From Thuidium tamariscinum (lineage: Eukaryota > Streptophyta > Bryopsida > Hypnales > Thuidiaceae), in contig OX344751.2 of assembly GCA_947034885.2 (NCBI GenBank), forward strand, positions 8,370,001 to 8,434,000: 64,000 nt of DNA, in the 5' to 3' direction. The position numbers and the translations under genes were made by a program. Each line of letters opens with the position of its first letter. Position 1 is the stretch's first letter. The notes beneath the pieces were generated by a model, which had not been told where the DNA came from, searched no databases, and saw nothing but the letters and a program-made list of their open reading frames with translations. Positions 25,793-38,094 of this stretch are shown piece by piece.

Positions 25793-26520
25793 AGGTCATT
25801 GCAAAAAACATTGACCATTTTGTGTACTATTTTACTCAATAGTCATGATTTTCCTAGAATACTTTAAAATCAAAAAAATAATTGAAAAATATAAAACATG
25901 TTTAATGTGTATGCCTTTAAGAATAAGGTACCCTAAGAATTCTAAAGAAAAAGGAAGTACAATTTTTTTTAAAGTATTAAAGCTAGAAAAGTGCAAAATC
26001 TCATGAAAATAGGTACTTTGACATTTTCATTTGTAAAAAATAAGAATTTTTTTTTTAAATTTCAAAATTTGACATCTAAAAGAAGTTGATGGTGATAAGA
26101 TTTCATCTAAAGAACATCTTAACACCATCATCAATGTTGAGAGATTGCATGTGATTGAAAAGTTGTTTGTACTTATGTGCACGACAATAAATAATATGTT
26201 TTTAGATTTCCTATTTAGTAGGAATATGCTTTCCTACCATGCAAATAGATCATGAAAATTTCAAGTCCAAATCATTGAATTTAGGGATTCCTATTGTAGT
26301 AAAATCCCTTAAACCTCAAAGTGTGACAAACAAATAAAAATGATTTTTAAATATAATTTTTTTTTAATTTGAAAAATAAATCATGTAATGACCATCAAAT
26401 TAGGCATCTCCAGTAAAAATTTCAAGTTTATGGGATTTATACTTCAAAAGTTATTGAAGATTATAAGAGAGACACATTCATTGTTATAGGGAATAGAGAC
26501 GGTGTTTCTTGCAATGATCC
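25793..26520. mobile_element. MITE, GGGTCATTGC family, copy 3 (728 bp)
   Basis: The left end AGGTCATTGCAAAAAAC and the right end GTTTCTTGCAATGATCC are inverted. The interior parallels 3449-4181 throughout, including the CTAGAAAAGTGCAAAATCTC and AAAGTGTGACAAA words. Non-coding. Confidence 0.7.
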
Positions 26521-26774
26521 ATATTGGCTTTGAGTTAAGTCTTAAGGTTAGTAGGTATTAGGCTATTAGCCATGCTTGATCTAGGACTTTTTCTTCAATA
26601 GTTGGACCCTTGCTTTGCCACTTGTATCCATGAATAGTATCTATGAATGAATTTTGATTTTTTACATCATGTGCTACTACGCACATGTTTTAGAAGTGAA
26701 TAACTAGTTCTTTATTATGTACAATGTGAGGTGGTGCCTAAATACATCTAGAGCAACCTAAGAATTTATCTTAA

Positions 26775-27337
26775 ATCCTACAAGACTATTGTTCCTATGG
26801 AGGATAAAATGGATTTTGGGTAGGTCCCTGTGACCTTGATTTTTGGTGGAACTTTTTGAAACTTTCTCATAAGATAGAAAAAATTATTATCTTTGTAAAA
26901 TATAATTTTTATTTCAATTGGTACTTAGGAGCAAAAATTGTAATACAAAAGGTCCAGAATAAAACTTGGTAGGCAACAAATTTTTTTTCTTCAAAAAGAC
27001 AAAATTTAAATTAATTATTTTTCCTAAAAGCATATATTTTTGTCTAGATTTGAAGATTTGATTCATTCCATTTGGACTAGTTATAAGAAAATTATAGACA
27101 ATATTGTTTTTCAGGCAGTTTTAGCATCTTCTTGAAAAAATAACTTTGATTGCTCATATCTTTCAATCTGTATGGTTAAACTTCATTAAATTCTTACCAA
27201 ATGATCTCAAACAAATTAAGTACAATATCCTATGGTTAGATTCTAATTTTTTTTCCATTTCCATAGATGAATGCACCAAAAATGGTAGTTTTGAGTGGTT
27301 TTGATAAAAAAAAAACGGCCTCGATCCTTCAAGGGTT
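26775..27337. mobile_element. TTAA-flanked MITE, copy H, 563 bp
   Basis: The left end ATCCTACAAGAC follows TTAA (26771-26774) and resembles the CCCCTACAGGACC form of copy B. The right end CCTTCAAGGG precedes TTAA (27338-27341). The interior shows low similarity to 0.1-0.8 kb. Non-coding. Confidence 0.5.
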
Positions 27338-27504
27338 AATTTTCTTTCAAAAAATTTGTTTAGTGATGTAGTGCATCAATAATTCCTAATAATTTTACAT
27401 CTTCAGTTTAGAAACATTTCTCCCATGTGCCAAAATTGTCACACCATACTAAATCTTTTGTGCAAGATGGATCATCTAAAACTTAGTAGGAATCATCAGA
27501 TTCA

Positions 27505-27766
27505 TTTGAGTTATTTGTAAAGTCCCCCCCTTTGGGCATGACTTTTTTTGAAGTTGAGAAGGCAACTATAGTTGAAGCGTCAAACTTTTTTGCAAAATAC
27601 TTATGTCACACAACTTCAAAAGTGGGGACGAAACTTTTTTAGGCACCATTTCGGTGGGAAAATAAGTTTCATAGCCACTTTTACTTCGACTTTTTTAACT
27701 CAACCGACTTTTTCACAAAACTCATGGGTGTAAACCCCAGTTTAGGGTACTTTATGAATAACTCAA
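27505..27766 (+). mobile_element. ~260-bp MITE with TTGAGTTATTTGTAAAG ends, copy 1
   Basis: The left end TTGAGTTATTTGTAAAGTCC and the right end GGGTACTTTATGAATAACTC are inverted. A second copy in the opposite orientation lies at 51578-51877 with about 85-90 % identity by eye across the interior. The target-site duplication is not resolvable. Confidence 0.75.
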
Positions 27767-28299
27767 TTGCCTAAAATGAGTAAGGTAGAAACACCCATTA
27801 GTGCACCTATTCCCATTCTTGTACCCTATACTCACCTAATTGTGTCTTCAAACATTGGTTATAGTGTCCTCCAAATGTTGAACTTTCATTCATTGTCACA
27901 TTTGAAGGACACATACTTTACTTTCATTTGTTGATTACAAATTTTCGTAGATTTGAGATGTGGGTTCGCCAGTGTGACAATTTTAGTGATTTAGGCAACT
28001 GATACTTTGAAAAATCATAGAATTTTCATATGGCATTTAAAAAATCTAATTTTCTTTCCCCAAATAATCATGACTTCACTCACTAATACAACAAAAAATT
28101 TATTTTAGAAAAAGGTAACCCCAACTAGGTTGATTTGCTTACATTGATAGTTTTGGGTGCTTCCACCTTGGCTTGTGGTGAGCAGCCACCCTAAGTCATT
28201 CCAGGGGTGCAAGTCAAAATAAAAGTCCCCTCTTTTGTGCTTGATTGATTTACCTAGTGCACATCCCTTATTCTATTTGAGCCTCTATTGCAAATATGA

Positions 28300-29389
28300 A
28301 TTCAGAGTTTGCAAATTTTATCATGCATGGAAAATAAAAAATTTCAGTGTTTTCCAGAGTGGCTGAGCGAGGGGATCAGTTCCCCCCTGCCGGCCCTCGC
28401 CATGTGCGCCACTCATGTCCTCGAAGGACGTCTAAAGCGACTCTGGCTTTTAGCCCAAAATGAAAAGCGGGAAAAACGGGTCAGAGCTGGTTTCGGTCCT
28501 GTGAACTGTCGACACGGTTGGAATGGAGGATCGTGTACAACGCCATGGCACTCATCCGCACCAACAATTGAGCGTTGACTTGACAGCTCTTAATTTTATT
28601 TTTAACAACTGGGTAGAACCCATTGCATTAAAAACAAAAAAGGAAACAGAAAGCAGCCAAGCCGAAGCTGGACACAGATAAGAAAACGAGCAAGAACAGG
28701 GAAAGTGAGAAAACGAGCTAGAAACAAATGAAACAGGCAGGAGGGGACCCTTTCTATTCCAACTAATCTGATTGCCATGGCAAGTGGCTATGACGGATAG
28801 CCAGGCTTGGTCAAATTTTTCCCAGATGGACTCGGCCAGGTTGGTTCGAGACTTGGTCGCGTGAGACTTGACAACTTTCGCTCGCACGGCGAACATCATT
28901 CAGCTAACTTCCTACTCCACTAACTTACTGCGCAATCTCAGCAACCTCTCATCATCCTCCGTCCCAGCACCGAAACTTCTTTCCTGGCTTTCTTCGGCCA
29001 CCTGACATTATTTCGTAAATTACCAAATGAGGGCAGGGATTCCTTTTGCAGCCTTGGAAATGGGGACCCATTGCAGCGAACCATATTCATTGTCTTATAT
29101 GGCTCCTGCTGTAAGCCAATCCCAATCCTTGACTTAACTGAGAAGTCCCTCCCGGAGCATAATTCCTTCCCAGCATGGGGCTTGATTATACAATGATATG
29201 TACTTTTGATTCTGGGTGCCACCGGATGGGATGGGAGAATCAATTCTGCTTCAAGGAATCACCAGCTTCGCAATTCAGGGTTCAAAGGACGGAGGACTGG
29301 CGAACTCGGCCATGCAAGAGAGTGAGTGAGTGATTGAGTACGTGAGGGATTGCGCGGGTATCCTCTTGCGGATCCCGTCTTGTGTCTCG
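28300..29389. other. Upstream region of the pfkB kinase gene, moderate GC, no supported gene
   Basis: Composition shifts from AT-rich to balanced near 28.35 kb. Frames up to 115 codons exist on both strands but none resembles a family. On the minus strand a T-rich stretch ending near 28590 (GGGTTCTACCCAGTTG followed by an AT-rich tail) looks like the 3' end of a LINE. I could not confirm this. It probably includes the kinase promoter and 5' UTR. Confidence 0.5.
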
Positions 29390-32300
29390 ATGGCCATGGC
29401 GATGGCGAAGAATGCTCACATCAATGGCCATGACGTTCCTGCAGTCGCACCGACACCGGCTGTCGCCCCTGCCTTCGAGATGGTCACATTCTCCGCTATC
29501 ATGGACGACATTATCTTCCCCGATGGCCGCGCTTCCAGGGCCTGCCTCGGGGGAGGAGGTGACCACCCCAACCCTGGAATGGAGAACTCCAGAACTCGAG
29601 TCTTTCTAGTAATTTTGGAGGGTTGAATCCCCTCGTAGGATCCTGTGTGTTTAATTTGCGAGTGAGATTTGTGGTTCGAAGGAATCGGGTGGGTGGGTAG
29701 GTGGGTGGGGTGAGGAAACGATCAACCCGACTTCAGAATGATCAGCTCCATGGGCAATACGGGGTTGGAGGGATCTGAATTGTATGCGCATGCCCGAGTT
29801 GGTCGTTTTCGGAGCGATTGGAATCGTCTGTGGTGGATTACAATTTCAACGAGCATGGTGTAAAATTAATGGATGGACGGATTGCAGGACCTCAAACTGC
29901 TTTTGGAGCTCTTCTTTGGTGCTGGAATGGCGAGAGGTTAGTTCTTTTCAGATTCGACAATGTCAGACCTGTTGAGCGTCTTGGAAGTGGAGAGTTTGTG
30001 ACGTCTGTGATTCTCTTGTGCAGAGTGGGGCTAGCCAGTGGTGTCGGTGTAGACTTCCCAGATTTGTGGAAAAAGTGGCTGGAAAATGTGGGCGTTGACA
30101 TCGGCGGCCTTGTGCTATGGGCATGTCCGACTCCGAGAGTGTGGCACTTGAGGTGCTTCCAATAATCCTCCTTTTTGTTTGATTATTTGTTTGTTTGTTT
30201 GTTTTCCTCAACAAGTTGCATCTGAGTTATGTACAGTTGAAGAAATTGCCCACGAGATTGCACTCCTCAACACATCATAGCATGTCTGTTTTAGACACAG
30301 GGTGGATAATCTATGAATTTGATTTGAGGTACAAGACTCTCATATTCAGTTTGTGTACATTTTAGTTACAACTAGGTGTAGTTACCTTGCATCAATGGAA
30401 GTTTTCCTTGTGTAGTATGTACACTCCTCTCTATGCTTAGCAAAATGAAAACGAACATTTGCAGTGAACCTTTGGATGGATCTATTCAGACTTTGGAGGA
30501 CGATCATATACAAGCAGAGGTATAGTATGCATGGCAGAGACCTTGACGCAAATTGAGATTTTGGGTCAATTTTGTAACTGCTTTCATGCGAATCCTTTTT
30601 ACTTGAGGGTGGGTCTTGCACGGCCTCTTTGAATAGTGGTCTTTTATCTGAAGGAGATGACATTTTATCTGCTTCATGTGGCAGATCCAGAGACTGTCTG
30701 GGGATGATTCACCGTGGGAAATTCTGCTGCCTGAGCTGAATGTGCTCCCTCCGCTCTACCAGTAAATTTACACTCTTCCAATCACTTGAAAATCAAGCCA
30801 TTGAAAGTAGTCCTTTACATGTACACCTTGACTTTAATCTAATATTGTGCAATGACTCGAATCTTTGTGTTTCTGAAATTAGTATCATCTCTTTTGAATT
30901 ATACTCTGTCATGATACACTATCCAATCTAATCGCCGGAGGTATTGGCTACAAAACCTTGCAGCTTTACAATGGACAGCATTTATGTTAAAACTGGCAGT
31001 GCAATTGACAGGGCTTAATCGCATGGCTAGATTTTCTAAATCACCTTTGCTATGTTTTTCTCCTGGTGAGCCTCACTGGACAGTTGGTTCCTCATCTGTC
31101 TGTCGTGAAATCTAGGAAGGCCAAGACGTATCATGCCGCAGTGCCTCCCAGTGGGCTTGCCATTGATTTTCTTCGGACTCTGAGGTCGAGTGCAGCAATT
31201 CTGAGCGTTGAAGTCTTCGGTCTTGCCGAAGATGTGGTTCCTCACTCTGAGCTTCAGTATGCAATCCTTGACCCATCATCAGCTTATTTTCAATAGACTT
31301 ATATAGATCTCCGACAAATGTCACCTCTATCTGGTGCTTTTCCATGGGACCCATTTGCCAGAGTATGTATCACATTATGTCATTCGAAGAAAACCCACCC
31401 CAGGATAGACGTTTTCTAGGTCACCGAGCTGCATTAGGGTTGACAGGGTTTGCGGTAGAAACTGTCTTAAATGGAATTGCAATTGCAATTGATAGGGTTT
31501 TAGCTAGTTTTTTCTAACCAACCTCTTGCGAAATTCAACTAGTGTCTATGCAAGGATGATTGAGGAGTTCCTCCCTTGTATTGTCATAGATCGTGCTGTT
31601 TACAGATATCTACAGAGATATTGATTGCTGAATAACTCACTGATTTGCAAATTAGGTTAACTTACTTGGGCTTGCCTTGGTCTTTCCTGGAGAGACTTGC
31701 CACGAGTCTGTTTACTCCTCCTCCAATTCCTGGAGTTATCGCTAGACTCTGCACAGGAGCTGAAAAGAGATCTTGAGTAGGAGAAAAACACTGATTAGTA
31801 ACATGCTTTTAATTTGCCTCAGGGCCTTGGTTTCCGTGGGTCACATTTTCTCTCCTAACGAGAGAGAGGCTGCCTCTCTAGTTGGAGCTGGGACACCTCT
31901 GGAGCTGATCGAGCGGCTCTCAAAACTAGGTGCTGAGGTGCGCTTCTACGCCATCCCTTCAAATTTCGGCTCGCTCTCAAATCATGTATATAGTCCATTT
32001 CTTAAGTTAGACAATGCGGAGCTTCGTAGACGATCGAGGGCTGAGTTTACAGGGTTCCGCGAGTGTGCAATCCCGTTTTGTTAGTCCCGTTCTGCAGTTT
32101 AATTCTTCCATTTCGGCCGGCCAGGCTTCCCAGTAGTTCAATTAATTGATTGCATACACTACTTGAGCATACCCTACTGAAGAGGACCTTTGAGTCAGCC
32201 CATAATTAATACTTTTGCAGATTGTTGTGTTACGACGAGGACATCTGGGCAGTATTGTGCACCGGTAAGAGCATGCATGTAGTTTGGAAACAAATATCAA

Positions 32301-33418
32301 TACATTCTTGTTTGCCCTCCTCCAGTCTCTCTCTTTCTCTTAAACATCTGATGACTTGAATTCGTCTCTTTGGTTATCTGCAAAATGAAATCAGTGTAGT
32401 CCAGCCAAGCCCCAATACACAGTTACCCTAAAATATCCGGTTGATGAGATTGGTGGGTGGTGTCAGATCGGATACTAAAGAGACGTGGGATGTTCCGGCA
32501 TTTCATACGGTATTCTCTGACACGAGGGAAGAGAATGGTGACACACGCGTGACCAAATTGGAAAAGGCCAGTCTCAGGGAAGGAATGGATGTGAAGGCCA
32601 TCGTCGACCCGACGGGATGTGGCAACTCCTTCTGTGGAGGCTTTCTTGTCGGATGGTCCAAGACCCGGAACTTGGTCACCGCAGGTCTCTGGGGAAGTGT
32701 TTCCGCCAGCTTCAGTAAGCCGTTCTTTTCCCTAATTCTCTCCAACTGCCACTCGTGCAAACCCCTGCGGAAACAGCAAGTCGAGATGAAAGAAACAGCA
32801 TCTAAAAACAGAGAGTACTGGAGTTTTTCAAGTAGTAATAGTATGAATTGTATACTACCGATTATAGAAAGAATCGAATTATAGAAAGAATCCTCGTTAT
32901 GATTCACTTGGATCACTCTACTGATAAGAAAAGCCTGCGCATGAATCATCGTCTCATCGGGAAAGATAGCTTCCCTTCCACCTTTCTTAAACAATGCGCC
33001 TTCATCGAAACAGAAAATCATGTTGCTAGTGAATCCTCTGTTGAAAGAGCTCTTAATATCACAAGATTGGGATATTGTTTCAAGAGTTCTTCTAGAATGG
33101 CCATGTATCGTTGGTGTCAAGTGTCCTTTTAGCCTTCTTCAAAGATACTTGTTTAAGGAGGCGCTTTATGTGTCGAAATCTGAGTTTCCCAATGTCCAGA
33201 GTTGGAACTTATTGTACATCTACTTGCAGCATCTTTAAGTTTGAACTGGTTCTGCATAAGCATGTTATTGTCATTTATAATCTGGGCTCCTGAACCTGAT
33301 TGCAGTGTTGGAGTACGAAGGCCTCCCTCCACCTTTGGTTTCTCAATGGAAGAATGTAGCCCAACGGCGTCTTGGTCTTCTGCAGCCACTCGTGAAACGA
33401 ATTTCTTTTCATCAGTAG
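29390..33418 (+). CDS. pfkB-family carbohydrate kinase, MAK32-like (379 aa)
   Basis: Ribokinase-fold protein; substrate unknown. Exons: 29390-29558, 29888-29936, 30024-30152, 30465-30519, 30685-30761, 31116-31256, 31823-31937, 32221-32264, 32467-32714, 33306-33418. They total 1,140 nt in frame. MAK32-type landmarks are MVTFSAIMDDIIFPDGR (31-47), LGGGGPQTAFGALLW (from 53), HIFSPNEREAASLVG (214-228) and IVDPTGCGNSFCGGFLVGW (from 305), the pfkB signature 2. The usual catalytic aspartate of the GAGD motif is asparagine (N313). The fourth exon (55 nt) is the least certain; it was chosen because its phases fit its neighbours. The start could be any of three clustered Met codons; the first is given. 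No clear transit peptide. Family assignment is strong, cellular role is not known. Confidence 0.85.
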
Positions 33419-34500
33419 GATCAGCTGTTGGGCAATGCTGTACAGTTGGTCCAGGTGGAAATTTTCCAAATTGGACACGAATAATTAGCCCTGTAATGCT
33501 GCTACGGACACTAAGTATCCAATGGATGATAGAGAATCCTTCCATATAAGACAAAATTAAATTGCAATTGTTCAGTCTAGGAATTTTGTGGAAAAAGAGG
33601 AGGTCTTGCACAATGGTTTGACCTCCAATGATCAAGGCAAAACCACCCATAAGCAATCAGCACCCTTTAACCAACCTGTTGATGGACACATTTCCAACCA
33701 AGGTTAGAATGGTTTTTTTTTCTCCTTTTCAAAGTTGGGACTAAAAGTTCATGGCATATGTTCAAAAGGAGTGTGCAAGAAAGTTGGAAAAAGTGAATAA
33801 AAAGTAGTTTTTTGTGTAATTGGAATTAGAAAAGTCCACAAATTGGCAATGGGCCAATGTACCTTTTGCTTTTTATAATTCACAGTAATTTCAATTCATG
33901 TGATAAAATTACAAAAGTTTTTGCAATCCCCATCATTTCTATCATTGCACCTTTGAAAATATTTGCTTTGCCTTGCAATACACATGATCATGTGTAAAAT
34001 ACCTTAAATGATTGGTTATGGGTAGATCTACCTTGCTTTTGTTTTTTTTGAAATAGATGATTCACACTGATTCAATGATTCAAAAAGGATGATTTCTACA
34101 ATCACAAGCTTGTTATTATTAGGAATTAGTTGCTAGATTGGTCAATTGTTGTATGTTATCTTTATTTACAAATGAAAGAGGATTCTTCACATTCAAAGAT
34201 TGCATTATTTGACACAACACAACAATCAAGGCAATGTGGTAGAATAGCCCAATAATTACACACTTTGAATATCCCTGTCAAGAACAAGTGGAAGAACACT
34301 AACGTGAAAAAACCCCGGGAGTTAAACCGGGAACCTCATGGATTCCAATGGAACACACACCACATTTTCACTGCACGACTAAGAAGGTGTCTTTGTCATG
34401 AAAAAATAACTAACCTCTTAGTAATGTACTCCGTATATGTTCAGCACATTTCCAAATGGCATTCAGATGTTTTCAGGGACATGAATGTTAATCCCTTGCA
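33419..34500. other. Intergenic, between convergent kinase and PPR genes
   Basis: 3' flanks of two convergent genes. The middle part (33.7-34.3 kb) is AT-rich and shows no gene, RNA or clear repeat. Confidence 0.7.
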
Positions 34501-37500
34501 TCACCAAAAATCTCCACAAGAACAAACACCATCCCGGAAGTGGTGAAACCTATTTGCATCTCTGGCGATGATTTCTCGCTTCGTAATCTTTGAAATGAGC
34601 TTCGTGGCCACATGGCAGTCGCCACAAACGCGAAGATTCTTTGATATTACAATAGGAGTTTGAGAGGGGGTCTTCAATAGACCAAATGCAATTGCAAGCC
34701 TCTCGCTATGATAACAAAGGACTCGTTCCTTTTCGCTCTTCTCCACATCGTGTAACACGTACCGAGTGTCTGGATGATAGCCAAGATGTTTCATCTCCAG
34801 ATGCAACCTCTCAAGCTCTGCGTGGATTTCTTCCGTCAGTGGATGTGTCTTGTCATCGGAATAAAACGAATGAACTTGACCACCCACTTCTATCCAGCTT
34901 TGTCCAGGCTTCTTCACGACTCCTCGCTCCTGCATCACCTTCCTCATTCTGGCAACTTCCTCCCACTTTCCCGCAGCTGCATAAATGTTTGATAAAACCA
35001 CATAGACTCCTTTATCAAGAGGATCTAACTCAAGTTTCTTCTGGGCAGCTTTCTCAGCAAGTTCCACATTGCCATGCACCTGGCAAGCACCCAACAAGGC
35101 ACCCCACAAACGCAAGTCCGGCTCAACGCTCATATTCTCCATGAATTCTACTGCTTCATCAAGCAATCCAGCACGGCCAAAAAGATCCACAATACAACCG
35201 TAGTGCTCCATGCTGGGCTCGATGTTGTAGTCCTTCATGGAATTGAAGTGATGCAGACCTTCTGTTACAAGACCTGAATGAGCGCAAGCTGACAAAACAC
35301 CTACAAATGTAACAAAATCTGGTTTCACTCCTTCCTGTTGCATCTGATGAAAGAGCTCCAGAGCATACTTCCCGCGCCCATGCTGAGAAAAGGCTGTGAT
35401 CATGGCAGTCCATGTGTACACATTCTTCACAGGTAGCTTTTGGAAAACGTGCCGTGCATCTTCAATGCTCCCACACTTGCTGTACATGCTTATTAGCCCG
35501 GTTCCAATGAGCACGTCAGAGTCACATTGAGCTTCAGTGACTAGGGCGTGGAGCCGTCTACCTTCCTGTAGCGCATCTGGACTTTCACAAGCATTCAATA
35601 ATCCAATGAACGTAATCTTGTTTGGCTTGATGTCCATTCTCTTGAAGTATTCAAAAGCAACTAGGCTTTGCCCATGTTGAACAAAACCTGTGATTATGGT
35701 GTTCCAAGAAACTAAGTCACGCTTGGGCATCATGGCAAAAACTTTCTCAGCTGACACCATATCACCGCATCTGATGAACATGCTTAAAAGAGCATTACTG
35801 ATATGAGGGTCAGACTCCAAATCAGCTTCCAAAACCAGTGAATGGACCCACTTGCCGGCATCTGAGCTCTTACAAGCATTAAGGATGCTTGTATATGTAC
35901 TATTGTTAGGTTTAATTCCTTGTCTCAGCATCGCTTGGAAAGTAGCCAGCGCCTCCTCGTATTGATCGTTTTGGACATACGCTGTAATCATGGCATTCCA
36001 AGAGACCACATTTTGCTTAGGAATCGTTTCAAAAACAGTACAGGCATCCTTCAAGCTGCCGCACTTAGCATACATACTAAGAAGTGCAGTCCTCACCCGA
36101 GGATCTGAGCCATAACCAGCTTGGGTGATGTGGTTGTGAATCTGCCGACCTCTTTCCAGTGTAGCACAAGCGCTAAGAATGCTCATGAAAGTCACCCTAT
36201 TAGGCTCCACCCCTGATTCAATCATCTTGTAAAAAAACCTGAAAGCTTCCTCCATGAGCCCATGCTGAGCGAACCCCGCAATCATAGCCGTCCATAATAC
36301 AACATTCCGCTCTTTCATCTTATCAAAGATTTGAAGCGCATCCCCCATACTCCCACACTTGGCATACATACTCAACAGAGCAGTACCTACGTAAAGATCT
36401 GCGTCCAATCCGACTTCGTTCATCCGAGCATGGATGATCTTCCCTTGATCCAGAGCTTCAGGGCTACTGCAAGCCCTGAGAAGGCTCACAAAAGCCACCT
36501 TGTCCGGTTGCACACCTTCTTCTTCCATGAGTTGGAACACTTTACAAGCTTGATCGAACCTACGATGCTGAGCCAATCCACTTATCATAGAAGTCCAGGT
36601 GATCAAATCTCGTCTTGGCAGATTTTCAAACACTTTAATAGCATCCTCTATGCTCCCGCACTTCACATGCATGTTTATCAACGCAGTGCCGACGTGAAGG
36701 TCAGTGTCCCATCCAACTTTCGATACATGGGCGCATATTTCTTTGCCCCTCTCTAACGATTCACTGTCTGTGCAGGCGTTGAGCATGCTTACAAACGTGT
36801 ATTTGTCAGGTTTTGTGGTACTCTGTATCATCCGCTCATACAACTTGAAGGCCTCTTCAAATTGAGTATGACGGACGTATCCACCCAACAGTAGATTCCA
36901 TGAATACACGTCTCTGTTTAGCATGTCATCAAACACTTGCTGCGCGGAGCCCATTTTTCCGCACTTCGCGTACATGTTAATCAATGAGTTCCACAAGAAT
37001 ATGTCAGGCTCGACGCTTGAGTTTTTGATGTGCTTGTGAATCCGCACGCCATCTCCCAAACTTTTCAATTTCGTACACACCTGCACGCCAAAATAGCTAC
37101 CCAGTCACATCCAAATGGCAGGCAACACCCACGAACGATTCACGGTTTTAATTTGACAGATTCGATTCTAATAATTCAAACGGGACCGAATTTTACATCA
37201 TTAGAGCCACTGAAGAGCACTGCATGCGATGATCTAAAATTTTTAATCGAGCAAATGAAAGTTCCCATAAACTCTACAAAAACTAACAAAAAAGCTGAAG
37301 TTGGGTTTCTTGCTCCTGAAGAAGATCAAAACCAGTTATATATCAGTCACTCCAAGAGACAAGATAAAAGAGCTCCTCTCACCTGCAAGAGCACGGAATA
37401 GGTCTGCCTATGAACCTGAATGTGAGGATTCTCCACGCAATCCAGTACCTGCATTGCTTCTCTCAATTGTCCTGTCTTACTCAATTTATTAAGAGTAGCA

Positions 37501-37867
37501 TTCGCCCTTTGTGTGTCCTTAATTTCACCAGCCTCAGTACCCCGCCTTCTTCCGCTCAACGAGGTTGTTTGTACTGCCGATGTGCCAAATTCTCGACGAA
37601 TACGCACACATGGTCGGCAAGAAAGTGACCATGGCAGCGACAATATCGAAGGGCTCCTGCGTAGTTCAATTTCTCCAAGGCATTATAGAGCTTAACAAAG
37701 AACTCATAAGTACAGTAAGCGACTTTTCCACCAGAATATTTAAACCGGGATGGTACATGCGAGGTAATCAAACCGCACCTAATGGTTGTGTGATGGGGTC
37801 GGTATGCCTTGCGGATCTTACGCAGTCCAGCTCTGGCCAACGCCCTCGAAATGCTAGAGCTTACCAT
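34501..37867 (-). CDS. PLS-class pentatricopeptide repeat protein with DYW domain (980 aa)
   Basis: Probable organellar C-to-U RNA editing factor: PPR repeats bind the transcript and the DYW domain is the cytidine deaminase. Exons: 37867-37779, 37656-37383, 37080-34501 (last exon 860 codons). The first exon, MVSSSISRALARAGLRKIRK, is basic and Ser/Arg/Ala-rich like a mitochondrial or plastid presequence. At least six S-type repeats of the MYAKCGS..DA..VF kind alternate with P and L repeats. They are followed by E motifs, the PGQSWIEV box and a full DYW domain with HSE (912-914), CGDC (940-943) and CSC near the end. The terminus is Asp-Phe-Trp rather than Asp-Tyr-Trp. The first intron (about 120 bp) is inferred from splice phase; a Met inside exon 2 is a fallback start. 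The editing site cannot be read from sequence by eye. Confidence 0.9.
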
Positions 37868-38094
37868 TTCGGATTCCCCTCAGTTGCATACGCCTGAGAA
37901 ATCACATGAATAACAACCCAATGGAAACTTGATGGCGATGTCCAAAAATAACGTCTCATGCAGAAGTTTGAAGACCGAAATTAAACCCTAAGAGAAATTT
38001 GAGCCTTGGGACTTTCTAGCAATTGAGGAGATTCTGTTTTGAGCAATTTAATTTATGTTTTAGGTGAACCCTAAACCCTACCACTCCTAAACAT

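Larger units (their letters stand above)
19850..28300. other. AT-rich intergenic block with repeats and no supported gene
   Basis: Between SEC62 and the pfkB kinase no frame shows a recognisable family or spliced continuity. The block contains the MITE copies listed separately and a promoter-like, somewhat more GC-rich stretch at about 22.1-24.8 kb. The ORF at 21970-22293 (107 codons) has no family resemblance I know. Confidence 0.7.

Noticed and set aside
28355..28380. tRNA A-box-like sequence (GTGGCTGAGCGAGG)
   Set aside because: No B box, cloverleaf or 3' T-run follows; it is not a tRNA and not a convincing SINE head.
28552..28899. 115-codon minus-strand frame, possible LINE tail
   Set aside because: No reverse-transcriptase or endonuclease motif is visible and the tail resemblance rests on a short GGGTTCTACCC word only.
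34686..36756. Long plus-strand frames opposite the PPR gene
   Set aside because: They mirror the repeat-rich coding sequence of the PPR gene on the other strand and encode nothing recognisable.
38062..38082. Telomere-like CCCTAAACCCTA words
   Set aside because: Only two partial units; better read as telo-box promoter motifs than as interstitial telomere.
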